In this document: positions 1-6,070 of the stretch, piece after piece
Layout: each line of letters starts with the position of its first letter
How positions within the stretch are numbered: position 1 is the first letter of the stretch
Assembly: GCA_900545545.1 (NCBI GenBank)
Contig: UQZO01000029.1
Coordinates: 1 to 16,597 of the forward strand
DNA length: 16,597 bases
Origin: an uncultured Subdoligranulum sp.
Lineage (GTDB): Bacteria; Bacillota; Clostridia; Oscillospirales; Ruminococcaceae
Direction: 5' to 3'
The notes under the pieces: model-generated
Databases searched by the model: none
What the model saw: the letters and a program-made list of their open reading frames with translations, nothing else
Told to the model about the DNA's origin: nothing
Translations under genes and position numbers: made by a program

Positions 1-8
1 ATTTTCAT
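1..8 (-). CDS. Start of a tet(W)/tet(O)/tet(M)-family ribosomal protection gene (partial)
   Basis: Only the first codons are inside the window: ATG AAA AT. on the minus strand, Met-Lys-Ile/Met, matching the Met-Lys-Ile start of TetM, TetO and TetW. A strong ribosome site (AGGGAGG) sits 7 bases upstream. The identification rests mainly on the leader, which has the layout I know from Tn916 tet(M): a 7-codon peptide, a second tiny ORF, and a terminator hairpin just ahead of the ribosome site. Products of this family are elongation-factor-like GTPases that remove tetracycline from the 30S ribosome. Which tet class it is cannot be decided from eight bases; tet(W), tet(O) and tet(32) are common in gut clostridia. 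Confidence 0.72.
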
Positions 9-42
9 GTGATTGTCCTCCCTTTACAGCCCCAAAGGGCAT

Positions 43-82
43 AAAAATCCCCAGCAGTAAAATACTTTTACCACTGGGGATT
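43..82 (-). terminator. tet attenuator (intrinsic terminator in leader)
   Basis: On the minus strand AATCCCCAG (82-74) pairs with CTGGGGATT (54-46), and inside it GTAAAA (71-66) pairs with TTTTAC (62-57), with symmetrical 2-nt internal loops and a 3-nt apex. The stem runs directly into a T run at 47-43. It lies about 35 bases ahead of the tet start codon and would stop transcription before tet unless the ribosome or polymerase state prevents folding. Confidence 0.8.
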
Positions 83-191
83 ATAAGTTGCGGACATACA
101 CATATACAGCATACACCTGTTTGTGATTGCTGTTTTTGGGGATATGTCAAAATTGATAAGGCAAAAGTATTCTTAAATTGGGTACAAAAAA

Positions 192-218
192 CTAAGCCCC
201 TACAAAAGGAGCTATCAT
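192..218 (-). CDS. Second tet leader ORF, 8 codons (MIAPFVGA)
   Basis: This short ORF starts at an ATG preceded by AAAGGA and ends at TAG. It lies across the first leader hairpin: its start is in the loop and its codons include the descending arm. Ribosomes on it would disrupt that hairpin. It may be only a by-product of the hairpin sequence, since the ribosome site is close (about 3-4 bases) to the ATG. Confidence 0.3.
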   Translation of the reverse strand: MIAPFVGA

Positions 219-249
219 AATCCTTTGTTCCCACTATTTGATTATAGTT

Positions 250-273
250 TTATTTAAGAATACCTTGCCGCAT
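250..273 (-). CDS. tet leader peptide, 7 codons (MRQGILK)
   Basis: This is an ATG with an AAAGGAG ribosome site 8 bases upstream, reading seven codons to TAA. It is the first ORF on the tet transcript and matches in position and size the short leader peptide I recall ahead of tet(M) in Tn916. Its role would be regulatory: ribosome position here influences folding of the downstream hairpins. It is far too short for a functional protein. Confidence 0.5.
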   Translation of the reverse strand: MRQGILK

Positions 274-301
274 ATTTTTTACTCCTTTTCTGGATTAAAT
301 C

Positions 302-330
302 ATTGTATCACATCAGTTTTAGGAAAGCAA
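302..330 (-). promoter_or_regulatory. tet promoter
   Basis: On the minus strand TTGCTT at 330-325 is the -35 box and TACAAT at 307-302 the -10 box, separated by exactly 17 bases. Transcription would start near 295, giving a leader of almost 290 nt before the tet start codon. Confidence 0.65.
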
Positions 331-369
331 GTACCTAAAAGAAATTTTTCTTCCCCTTATATGTAACAA

Positions 370-480
370 TCATACCGGCTTCCTAGCGTTCAGAATGTTT
401 TCTGCTGTCTGCTGTGGTGTTTGGTTGGAATTGTCCAACCAAAAGCCGATCCGTGGTGTTGTCTGCATTTTACTAAATAC
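370..480 (-). pseudogene. Possible C-terminal remnant of a P-loop kinase-like protein
   Basis: The minus strand has an open frame ending at TGA (372-370) whose last ~30 residues read like protein, with a segment of the form GFWLDNSNQTPQQTAENIL. That pattern (Asp-Asn/Thr-Ser then TPxQTAxxIL) reminds me of the C-terminal ends of small P-loop nucleotide kinase-like ATPases. Upstream of about 480 the frame degenerates into unconvincing sequence and there is no ribosome site. It sits just upstream of the tet promoter, in the same direction. I read it as a leftover fragment carried by the element, with low certainty; it may be chance. Confidence 0.28.
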
Positions 481-534
481 AAATTCAATGTATACAGAAA
501 GATATAAGGAGTGGGAGGGATTCCGCCGTAGTTG

Positions 535-576
535 GCATTGTAGGAAAATCCAAAAGTTTAGATTTTCCCACAATGC
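535..576. repeat. 16-bp inverted repeat
   Basis: The arm at 535-550 (GCATTGTAGGAAAATC) pairs with 561-576, with one mismatch, around a 10-nt loop. No T run follows on either strand, so it is not a standard terminator. It lies about 80-120 bases from the likely edge of the tet element and could be a recombination or protein-binding site. Confidence 0.6.
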
Positions 577-657
577 TTATCTTTTGGTCTTTGGTTCGGA
601 ATAGTGTAGTGCTGGCGGTCTATCTCTTGTTTTCGGTTGCTTGCTTCCTTACCGTAC

Positions 658-1317
658 ATGAGCATTGACGCCGGGAAATTCATCGGCGTGGCGGGTCCCA
701 GCGGCTGCGGAAAGTCCACGCTGATCAAGGTCATCGACAAACTGGAACGGGCCGAAGGCGAGGTGACTTTGGGCGGTGCGCCCCTGCCCGCCCTCTCCCG
801 CCGGGTATTGGCGGAAAACGTGGCCCTGGTGCCGCAGACGCCCTTTCTGATCGCCGATACCGTCTACCACAACATCTGTTACGGCCTGCCGGAAGGCACA
901 CCCCTGGCCGATGTGCAGGAGGCCGCCCGCAAGGCGAACATTGCCGCCGATATTGAGAAGCTGCCGGGAGCCTATCAGTTTGTGCTGTCCGAGGGCGGCG
1001 CCAATCTTTCCGGCGGGCAGCGGCAGCGCATTGCATTGGCCCGCATCTTTCTGCGCAAGCCAAAAATCCTGATTCTGGACGAGGCCACCTCGGCATTGGA
1101 CAACACCTCAGAGAAGCTGATTCAGCGGGAAATCGAACGCATGAAAGACGAATGCGGCACCACCGTGATCTCCATTGCCCACCGGCTGTCCACTTTGCAG
1201 AACTGCGATGAAATCCTTGTGATGGACCAGGGCCGCATTGTGGAGCGCGGGACCTTCCGGGAACTGGAAGCCGCACCGGGTATTTTCCTGGATATGGCCC
1301 GCGGCGTTCTGAAATAA
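658..1317 (+). pseudogene. ABC exporter, ATP-binding domain only (5' truncated)
   Basis: About 219 residues encode a complete ABC-transporter nucleotide-binding domain of the exporter (ABCB/MsbA-like) class: Walker A GPSGCGKST near residues 13-21, a Q-loop (VPQTPF), the signature LSGGQRQR, Walker B ILILDEATSALD and the H-loop AHR. Exporters of this class are about 570-600 residues with an N-terminal six-helix membrane domain, which is entirely missing here. The recognisable protein starts at Ser-Ile-Asp-Ala-Gly-Lys, immediately after the AT-rich tet-element DNA, so the front of the gene was lost at that junction. The frame can be read from TTG 637 or ATG 658 but no ribosome site is present. 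A free NBD is probably non-functional. Confidence 0.8.
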
Positions 1318-1321
1318 ACAA

Positions 1322-1354
1322 ACGGCAGGCATCCGTTGGGATGTCTGCCGTTTT
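1322..1354. terminator. Bidirectional terminator between ABC remnant and yitT-like gene
   Basis: A 13-bp arm ending CGGCAGGCATCC pairs with GGATGTCTGCCG around a GTTG loop, with one wobble. TTTT follows on the plus strand and TTTGTTT on the minus strand. It lies between two converging genes and can serve both. Confidence 0.88.
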
Positions 1355-1358
1355 ATTG

Positions 1359-2228
1359 TCAGGTTTTTTCGTCGTTTTTGCCCAGTTCCAGTCGTCGGAA
1401 GCCTTCGCCCTGCACCTCGTTGGATTGCAGCATGATGATGAAGCAGCCGGGGTCGAGTTTTTGCATGGCATGCTCGATCTCATACAACTGTTTGTTGGAG
1501 CAGGCACACAACACCACATCTTTGGGGCTGCCCTCGTATCCGCCGCGCCCCTGCAAAATCGTGGAACCTCGGTCTGCCACGCGGTCGATCTCATCGCAGG
1601 CCGCCTTGCCGTCGTCGGTCACGATCAGGGCAAGCATGGAAGAAGAGAAGCCAAACATCATCTTGTTGATGACCGCCGCCGAGATGAAATTGAACAGCAG
1701 GCCGTAGATGATGGAATCCACATCCCGGAACACCACACCATTACACAGGATTACCGCCAGCGCCGCTGCAAAAGTAAGATTTCCGAAAGGCAGATGAGGA
1801 TGCTTGGCCTTGATGGCCATGGTGATGAAGTCCAGGCCACCGGTGCTGGAATTCTGCATATAGATCAAAGCATCACCGACACCTACCACCACGCCGCCGC
1901 AGATGGTTGCCAGCAGGCGGTTGCCGGTATAGACCGGCATAATGGGCAGCAGATAGTCGGTAAATACCGCAAACAGGATCATGCAGCGCAGGCTGCGCAG
2001 CAGGAAGGAATGCCCCAATAACTTATAACTGAAGAAAATGATGGGAATATTGATGATGACGTTGCTTAAGCCCATGGGCAGGCCAAACAGGCGGTACAGG
2101 ATGGCGCAAATACCCGCAACGCCGGTTACCGGAACCTCAGCCGCCACGGCAAAGCTGTAGATGCCTGCTGCCGAGATAAAACACCCCAGAATTTCCAGCA
2201 ACGTATTGATTGTCTTGTTTTTGGTCAA
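1359..2228 (-). CDS. YitT family membrane protein (DUF161 + DUF2179)
   Basis: This 289-residue integral membrane protein has five or six hydrophobic helices in its first ~200 residues, with a TGVAGI motif and an SSTGGLDF motif typical of the YitT/DUF161 fold. A soluble ~80-residue C-terminal DUF2179 domain follows (from ALIVTDDG to the end). Function in this family is not established. I chose a TTG start at 2228: an AAAGGAGG ribosome site lies 7 bases upstream, whereas an ATG at 2264 would force translation of the lipoprotein gene's terminator hairpin. It follows the lipoprotein gene in the same direction with a terminator between, so its expression may depend on read-through or a promoter I could not place. 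Confidence 0.9.
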   Translation of the reverse strand: MTKNKTINTLLEILGCFISAAGIYSFAVAAEVPVTGVAGICAILYRLFGLPMGLSNVIINIPIIFFSYKLLGHSFLLRSLRCMILFAVFTDYLLPIMPVYTGNRLLATICGGVVVGVGDALIYMQNSSTGGLDFITMAIKAKHPHLPFGNLTFAAALAVILCNGVVFRDVDSIIYGLLFNFISAAVINKMMFGFSSSMLALIVTDDGKAACDEIDRVADRGSTILQGRGGYEGSPKDVVLCACSNKQLYEIEHAMQKLDPGCFIIMLQSNEVQGEGFRRLELGKNDEKT

Positions 2229-2247
2229 GGCCGCTCCTCCTTTCAAC

Positions 2248-2282
2248 AAAAAAGGCCGGGGCATACCATGATGCTCCCGGCC
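2248..2282 (-). terminator. Terminator of lipoprotein gene, just ahead of yitT-like gene
   Basis: On the minus strand GGCCGGGAGCAT pairs with ATGCCCCGGCC (one bulged A) around a 6-nt loop, followed by six T at 2253-2248. It ends the lipoprotein transcript and sits only about 10 bases before the ribosome site of the next gene. Confidence 0.85.
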
Positions 2283-2291
2283 AAGTGCTTC

Positions 2292-3434
2292 TTAGACGTT
2301 CTTTTTAATGTTGGATGCGCTGTAGGTCTTCATCGCACCTTCATCCAGTGCGTGCTCCATGGCAGCGCCGTCCGCGTAGAACTGATTCTGCAGCTCCTCG
2401 CTCTTCAAAGGCGTCAGCAGATCATACATGCTGGTCAGCTGCGCAATCGTGTAGGTCTTGAACGGATCAATGCGGCGCGCCACCAGAACCGTGGTGCCCA
2501 GATTGATCGTCACCCACTGGTTCATACCGACTTCGTCCAGCGGGTCCGTCAGATTGTTGTAGTCCTCGCCGCCGTAGCTGGCCAAATCATCCGGCGTGTA
2601 CAGCCCGGAACCGGCGTAGTACATTGCCTGGGTAGCATCCTCCATCGTGGCGCCGATGGCTTCCATCGCCTGGGGCACATAGGTCATGGCCGCCTCATAC
2701 AGGGCGGTGCTGGAAAGGGTCTCGCTGTTGGATTCTTCGCTCAGCTGCTCACGGCACTGCTCAGCGATCTGCATGATCTGATCTTTCTGCTCGTCATCCG
2801 CCATCGTGTAGGTGCTGTAATCCACCAGCGGAATCTGTACGCTCTCGATGTAGTAGCAGGAATTGTTGACGAAATCGGTGTACTCTTCATCGGTCACCGG
2901 CTCGGTGCCCTGCGGGCCGTAGAGCAGATCCAGAATCGCACTGGCTTTCTGCGCGTTGAGCAGGTAGGTTTCCAGGCTGCTCTTGCCGATGCCGTTGGCT
3001 TCGTACAGATCGCCGTTGGACTCCCACATACTCTCCACGCTGTCGGCCACTTCGGAGGTAGCGGCATCTTCCAGCGTGGCGCCCAGTTCCGCGAACTTGG
3101 TTTCCACCGCAGCATAGTACTCAATGGCACGCTGGGTCAGCTTTTCCACATACTCGGCGCCGGTAGCGGTGACTTCCTCATCGCCGATGGTGCCGGTGCA
3201 CTCCGCTTTCAGCACAGCCTTGACATCGTTGGCCGTTTCACCCGTGGCCAGGTCTGCCAGATTGGCTGCCGTATTGTAAGCATTGTACTGGGCCAGCAGA
3301 TAGACGCCCGCCGGGATCTCCACCCCGCCGATGGTGCCTACGCTGGACGGCGTGGACAGGTTGCAGCCTGCCAAAGCCAGCAGCATGGCCAGCGCCATGC
3401 TCAGGCTCAACAATTTGGTCTTGATCGAACGCAT
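2292..3434 (-). CDS. Secreted lipoprotein, possible foldase relative without a PPIase domain
   Basis: This 380-residue protein has a lipoprotein signal: a basic N-terminus, a hydrophobic stretch, and lipobox LALAGC with the lipidated Cys at residue 24. The mature part is acidic, Ala/Glu-rich and largely helical. It begins GTIGGVEIPAGVYLLAQY, which resembles the short strand-plus-helix that opens SurA/PrsA-like N-terminal chaperone domains. I see no parvulin PPIase motif. It is anchored outside the membrane and may be a folding or binding protein, but the function is not settled. It has an AAAGGGGAG ribosome site, a strong promoter with a 5' hairpin, and its own terminator. Confidence 0.8.
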   Translation of the reverse strand: MRSIKTKLLSLSMALAMLLALAGCNLSTPSSVGTIGGVEIPAGVYLLAQYNAYNTAANLADLATGETANDVKAVLKAECTGTIGDEEVTATGAEYVEKLTQRAIEYYAAVETKFAELGATLEDAATSEVADSVESMWESNGDLYEANGIGKSSLETYLLNAQKASAILDLLYGPQGTEPVTDEEYTDFVNNSCYYIESVQIPLVDYSTYTMADDEQKDQIMQIAEQCREQLSEESNSETLSSTALYEAAMTYVPQAMEAIGATMEDATQAMYYAGSGLYTPDDLASYGGEDYNNLTDPLDEVGMNQWVTINLGTTVLVARRIDPFKTYTIAQLTSMYDLLTPLKSEELQNQFYADGAAMEHALDEGAMKTYSASNIKKNV

Positions 3435-3463
3435 AGAGAATGCTCCCCTTTAATAAACTCTCC

Positions 3464-3480
3464 TGCGGCACAATGCCGCA
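3464..3480 (-). promoter_or_regulatory. 5' UTR stem-loop of lipoprotein mRNA
   Basis: TGCGGCA and TGCCGCA form a perfect 7-bp stem with a 3-nt loop. It lies about 5-10 bases after the expected transcription start and before the ribosome site, so the mRNA would begin almost directly with a hairpin, a layout known to protect messages from 5'-end decay. It has no T run and is not a terminator. Confidence 0.55.
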
Positions 3481-3491
3481 ACATAAATGGT

Positions 3492-3543
3492 ATTATACCG
3501 CGTTTGACCGCGCATTGCAAGCCCTGCGCCCCTGTGATATACT
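3492..3543. promoter_or_regulatory. Divergent promoters sharing one -35 box
   Basis: TTGCAA at 3515-3520 is its own reverse complement. Leftward it is followed after 17 bases by TATAAT (3497-3492), driving the lipoprotein. Rightward it is followed after 17 bases by TATACT (3538-3543), driving ung. Both spacings are optimal, so the two promoters must compete for the same hexamer. Confidence 0.7.
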
Positions 3544-3573
3544 GGTGAAAATTCTATGGATGGAGGTATCGCC

Positions 3574-4275
3574 ATGCTTTTGCGTGAGCAGCTGACCCCG
3601 TTTGCCGGCAGCGACTGGGCGCCGTTTCTGGATGCCGAGTGCGCCAAGCCGTGTTTTGCGGAACTGGATGCCTTTGTGACCGAAGCCGCCCGCACCCGCA
3701 CCGTTTACCCGGATGTAAAGAACATCTTTGCCGCTTTCCGGAACTGCCCCGCCCACCAGGTGCGCGTTGTGATTCTGGGGCAGGACCCTTACCACGAACC
3801 GGGACAGGCCATGGGACTTTCCTTTTCCGTTCCGGACGACTGCAAAACGCCGCCCAGCCTAAAAAACATCTTCAAAGAGCTGGACGCCGAATTCGGTACC
3901 GTTGCCAAGCGCCACAACGACCTGACCCCCTGGACCCGGCAGGGTGTACTGCTTCTGAACACCGTGTTGACGGTGGAACAGGGTGCCGCTTTCTCCCACG
4001 CCGGTCACGGCTGGGAAACTTTTACCCGGGCAGCACTGGAATATGTAGCCGCGCTGGACACCACCCCCTTGGCCGCCGTGCTGTGGGGCAAGCCCGCCCA
4101 AAAATACGCGCCGATTTTCCGTGCCGTTGCCGGGCGGCGTCCGATCCTGGTGCTGGAATCCGCCCATCCCAGCCCCCTGTCGGCTTATCGCGGGTTCTTT
4201 GGTTCGGCCCCCTTCGGGAAGGTGAACGCTTTCTTGCAGGAGCACGGCGAGGAACCGATCTGCTGGCAGCCCTGA
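3574..4275 (+). CDS. ung: Uracil-DNA glycosylase (family 1)
   Basis: This 233-residue enzyme removes uracil from DNA at the first step of base-excision repair. Family 1 motifs are present: GQDPYHEPGQAMGLSF with the water-activating Asp, LLLNTVLTV, and the HPSPLSAYRGFFG loop with the catalytic His. Length is normal for bacterial Ung. I prefer the ATG at 3574, since GGAGG lies 7 bases upstream; the in-frame ATG at 3556 lies before that site and only a few bases after the expected transcription start. It is the first gene of a co-directional group of four (ung, deformylase-like, SDR, phosphodiesterase). Confidence 0.96.
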   Translation: MLLREQLTPFAGSDWAPFLDAECAKPCFAELDAFVTEAARTRTVYPDVKNIFAAFRNCPAHQVRVVILGQDPYHEPGQAMGLSFSVPDDCKTPPSLKNIFKELDAEFGTVAKRHNDLTPWTRQGVLLLNTVLTVEQGAAFSHAGHGWETFTRAALEYVAALDTTPLAAVLWGKPAQKYAPIFRAVAGRRPILVLESAHPSPLSAYRGFFGSAPFGKVNAFLQEHGEEPICWQP

Positions 4276-4342
4276 CACGGCGCGGAAGCCGGAACCGTTC
4301 CTTTTAGAAGTAAAGAAACACACCACCACAAGGAGCCCCACC

Positions 4343-4753
4343 ATGATTCGTGAAATCTGTAAGGATATCATCTTTCTGGCCCAGAAGGCCGAACCCGCTA
4401 CACCGGACGATCTGCCCGTAGCAGCAGACCTGCTGGAAACGCTGGAATACCACAAAGACGGCTGCGTAGGCATGGCCGCCAACATGATCGGCGTCAACAA
4501 GCGCATCATCGCCTTTGACAATGACGGCGAGTACATGGTTATGTTCAACCCCGAAATCCTTCGCAAGACCGGCCCTTACGACACCGAGGAAGGCTGCCTT
4601 TCGCTGACCGGCGTCCGCCCCGTCAAACGCTGGAAGACCATCAAAGTGAAATGGCAGAACGAGAAGTTCCAGCAGCGTATCAAGAACTTTACCGGCTGGA
4701 CCGCTGAGATCATCCAGCACGAAATCGACCATTGCGAGGGCATCATCATCTGA
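4343..4753 (+). CDS. def: Peptide deformylase-like protein
   Basis: This 136-residue protein belongs to the peptide deformylase family, metalloenzymes that remove formyl from the initiator Met of new proteins. Motif 2 EGCLS (residues 83-87, metal-binding Cys) and motif 3 HEIDH (126-130, two metal His and the catalytic Glu) are intact. Motif 1, normally GxGxAAxQ, reads C-V-G-M-A-A-N-M (41-48): the first Gly is Cys and the Gln that helps hold the formyl group is Met. I recall the same variant in many clostridial homologues, so it is probably a subfamily, perhaps with altered activity. It has an AAGGAG ribosome site, lies 67 bases after ung and 12 before the SDR gene. Confidence 0.9.
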   Translation: MIREICKDIIFLAQKAEPATPDDLPVAADLLETLEYHKDGCVGMAANMIGVNKRIIAFDNDGEYMVMFNPEILRKTGPYDTEEGCLSLTGVRPVKRWKTIKVKWQNEKFQQRIKNFTGWTAEIIQHEIDHCEGIII

Positions 4754-4765
4754 GGAGGAACCGCC

Positions 4766-5479
4766 ATGTTTACCAATAAAGTGGCCGTCGTGACCGGCGG
4801 CGCCAAGGGCATCGGCAAGGCCATTGCCGAAGAATTCCGCAAAAATGGTGCCCATGTGTGTACCATTGATCTGCTGCCCAACGATTATTATGTAGGCGAT
4901 CTGGCCGACCAGGCCGTACTGGAAGACTTTGCCCGCAAGGTAGTTGCAGATTACGGGCAGGTAGATTACCTGATCAACAACGCGCTGCCCCTGATGAAGG
5001 GCATCGACCAGTGCAGCTACGAGGAATTCAACTACGCCCTGCGGGTGGGCGTCACCGCGCCGTTCTATCTTGCCAAGCTGTTTGCACCGCATCTGGCCCC
5101 CGGCGCTTCCATCGTGAACATTTCTTCCTCCCGGGACCGCATGAGCCAGCCCCAGACCGAGAGCTATACGGCAGCCAAAGGCGGCATTTCTGCCCTGACC
5201 CATGCGTTGGCGGTAAGCCTGGCCGGCAAGGCCCGGGTGAACTCCATCTCCCCCGGCTGGATCGACACCGACTATACCGTGTACGAGGGCCCCGATGCCA
5301 TCCAACAGCCAGCGGGGCGTGTGGGCAATCCCATGGATATTGCCCACATGGTGCTCTTCCTTTGCTCCGACAAGGCCGGGTTCATCACCGGGGAGAATAT
5401 CTGCATTGACGGCGGTATGACCCGCCAGATGATCTACCACAACGACTTCGGCTGGACGCTGCAGGGAGGCAACACCTGA
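4766..5479 (+). CDS. Short-chain dehydrogenase/reductase (SDR)
   Basis: This 237-residue NAD(P)-dependent oxidoreductase of the classical SDR family has the cofactor motif TGGAKGIG at residues 10-17, Asp after the second strand (CTIDLL, favouring NAD), an NNA motif, and a YTAAK catalytic Tyr/Lys pair with an upstream Ser (NISSS). The end carries the usual GxxxxIDGG segment (GENICIDGG). The loop between strand 2 and helix D is short. Substrate cannot be told. AGGAGG precedes the ATG. It follows the deformylase-like gene by 12 bases and its TGA overlaps the next ATG by one base (TGATG), implying translational coupling. Confidence 0.92.
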   Translation: MFTNKVAVVTGGAKGIGKAIAEEFRKNGAHVCTIDLLPNDYYVGDLADQAVLEDFARKVVADYGQVDYLINNALPLMKGIDQCSYEEFNYALRVGVTAPFYLAKLFAPHLAPGASIVNISSSRDRMSQPQTESYTAAKGGISALTHALAVSLAGKARVNSISPGWIDTDYTVYEGPDAIQQPAGRVGNPMDIAHMVLFLCSDKAGFITGENICIDGGMTRQMIYHNDFGWTLQGGNT

Positions 5480-5937
5480 TGAAAATTGCCATCCTCTCCG
5501 ACACCCATGGGCTGCTGCGCCCCCAGGTGGTGGAGCACCTGAAAAACGCGGACGCCATCCTTCACGGCGGCGACATCAACCGGCAAAGCATCGTGGACGA
5601 GCTGCGGCGATATGCGCCGCTTTACATCGTCCGGGGCAACAACGACAAAGAGTGGGCCGAAGCAATCCCTCTCGATCTCACCGTCACGCTGGGCGGCGTG
5701 ACCTTTTATATGGTCCACAATAAAAAGGAAGTTGCCGCCGACCTTACCGGCGTGGATGTGGTGGTGTTCGGTCACTCTCACAGATATCTGCAGGAAGATA
5801 AGGATGGGGTGCTCTGGCTTAATCCCGGTTCCTGCGGCCCCCGGCGCTTTCACCAGGAGATCACCATGATGATGGCGGAAGTTACCGACGGAAAAATCAC
5901 GGTGGAAAGAATCACGATTCCGCACGAGGAAACGTAA
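5479..5937 (+). CDS. YfcE/MJ0936-type metallophosphoesterase
   Basis: This 152-residue calcineurin-like phosphoesterase of the YfcE/YsnB/MJ0936 group binds two metals. Ligand motifs appear in order: SDTHG (7-11), HGGDI, GNND, H in YMVHN, and GHSH. Family members hydrolyse phosphodiesters in vitro; the natural substrate is unknown. GGGAGG lies inside the end of the SDR gene, and the start codon overlaps the SDR stop by one base. It is the last gene of the ung group. The following 130 bases hold no convincing terminator. Confidence 0.93.
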   Translation: MKIAILSDTHGLLRPQVVEHLKNADAILHGGDINRQSIVDELRRYAPLYIVRGNNDKEWAEAIPLDLTVTLGGVTFYMVHNKKEVAADLTGVDVVVFGHSHRYLQEDKDGVLWLNPGSCGPRRFHQEITMMMAEVTDGKITVERITIPHEET

Positions 5938-6010
5938 CCGCCCCGTGGTCGGCCTTTTTCGAGAAGCCAAAAATGTAAAGATAACGAGCCAAAGTGACCG
6001 TTTTGCTTGG

Positions 6011-6039
6011 TAGATTTCTCCCCGCCCAAACGATATACT
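6011..6039 (+). promoter_or_regulatory. Probable promoter of XRE regulator
   Basis: TATACT at 6034-6039 is a good -10 box about 30 bases before the gene. The best-placed -35 (TAGATT, 6011-6016, 17-base spacer) is weak, so the promoter may need an activator or be modest in strength. Confidence 0.4.
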
Positions 6040-6070
6040 GGAAAGCAGAAAACATCAGGAGGAATCGCCC

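Larger units (their letters stand above)
9..301 (-). promoter_or_regulatory. tet leader region with transcription-attenuation layout
   Basis: This is the roughly 290-nt untranslated leader of the tet gene. In order on the minus strand it holds a ribosome site and 7-codon peptide (273-250), an 8-codon ORF (218-192) lying inside a hairpin (ACAAAGGA at 228-221 with TCCTTTTGT at 210-202, one bulge) followed by six T at 191-186, then the attenuator hairpin at 46-82, then a short hairpin over the ribosome site. This matches the attenuation architecture described for Tn916 tet(M), where slowed leader translation under tetracycline allows read-through. The layout is seen in the sequence; the mechanism is carried over from tet(M). 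Confidence 0.75.
1..657. mobile_element. End of a tetracycline-resistance mobile element
   Basis: This stretch is visibly AT-rich, whereas the DNA from about 658 onward is GC-rich. It contains the start and complete leader of a tet ribosomal-protection gene, a type of gene normally carried by Tn916-like or other integrative elements in gut Firmicutes. It ends where a headless ABC-exporter ATPase domain begins, so the boundary is placed between about 640 and 660. No integrase or terminal repeat of the element is visible here, so the element type and the exact junction are inferred. A 16-bp inverted repeat at 535-576 lies close to the boundary. Confidence 0.6.

Noticed and set aside
395..604. 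69-codon open frame on the plus strand in the tet flank
   Set aside because: No ribosome site, odd composition, and it spans a 16-bp inverted repeat.
731..1594. 287-codon open frame on the minus strand
   Set aside because: It crosses the ABC ATPase domain, a terminator and part of the yitT-like gene, with an Arg/Pro/Ala-rich composition.
2268..3548. 426-codon open frame on the plus strand
   Set aside because: It is antisense to the lipoprotein gene, which has a signal peptide, lipobox, ribosome site, promoter and terminator; the opposing frame has none of these and a His/Arg/Gln-rich composition.
4304..5440. 378-codon open frame on the minus strand
   Set aside because: It is antisense to the deformylase-like and SDR genes, both well supported; no start signal.
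5938..6010. Possible terminator after the phosphodiesterase gene
   Set aside because: There is a short T run after CGGCC but no stable stem; pairing is limited to 3-4 bases.
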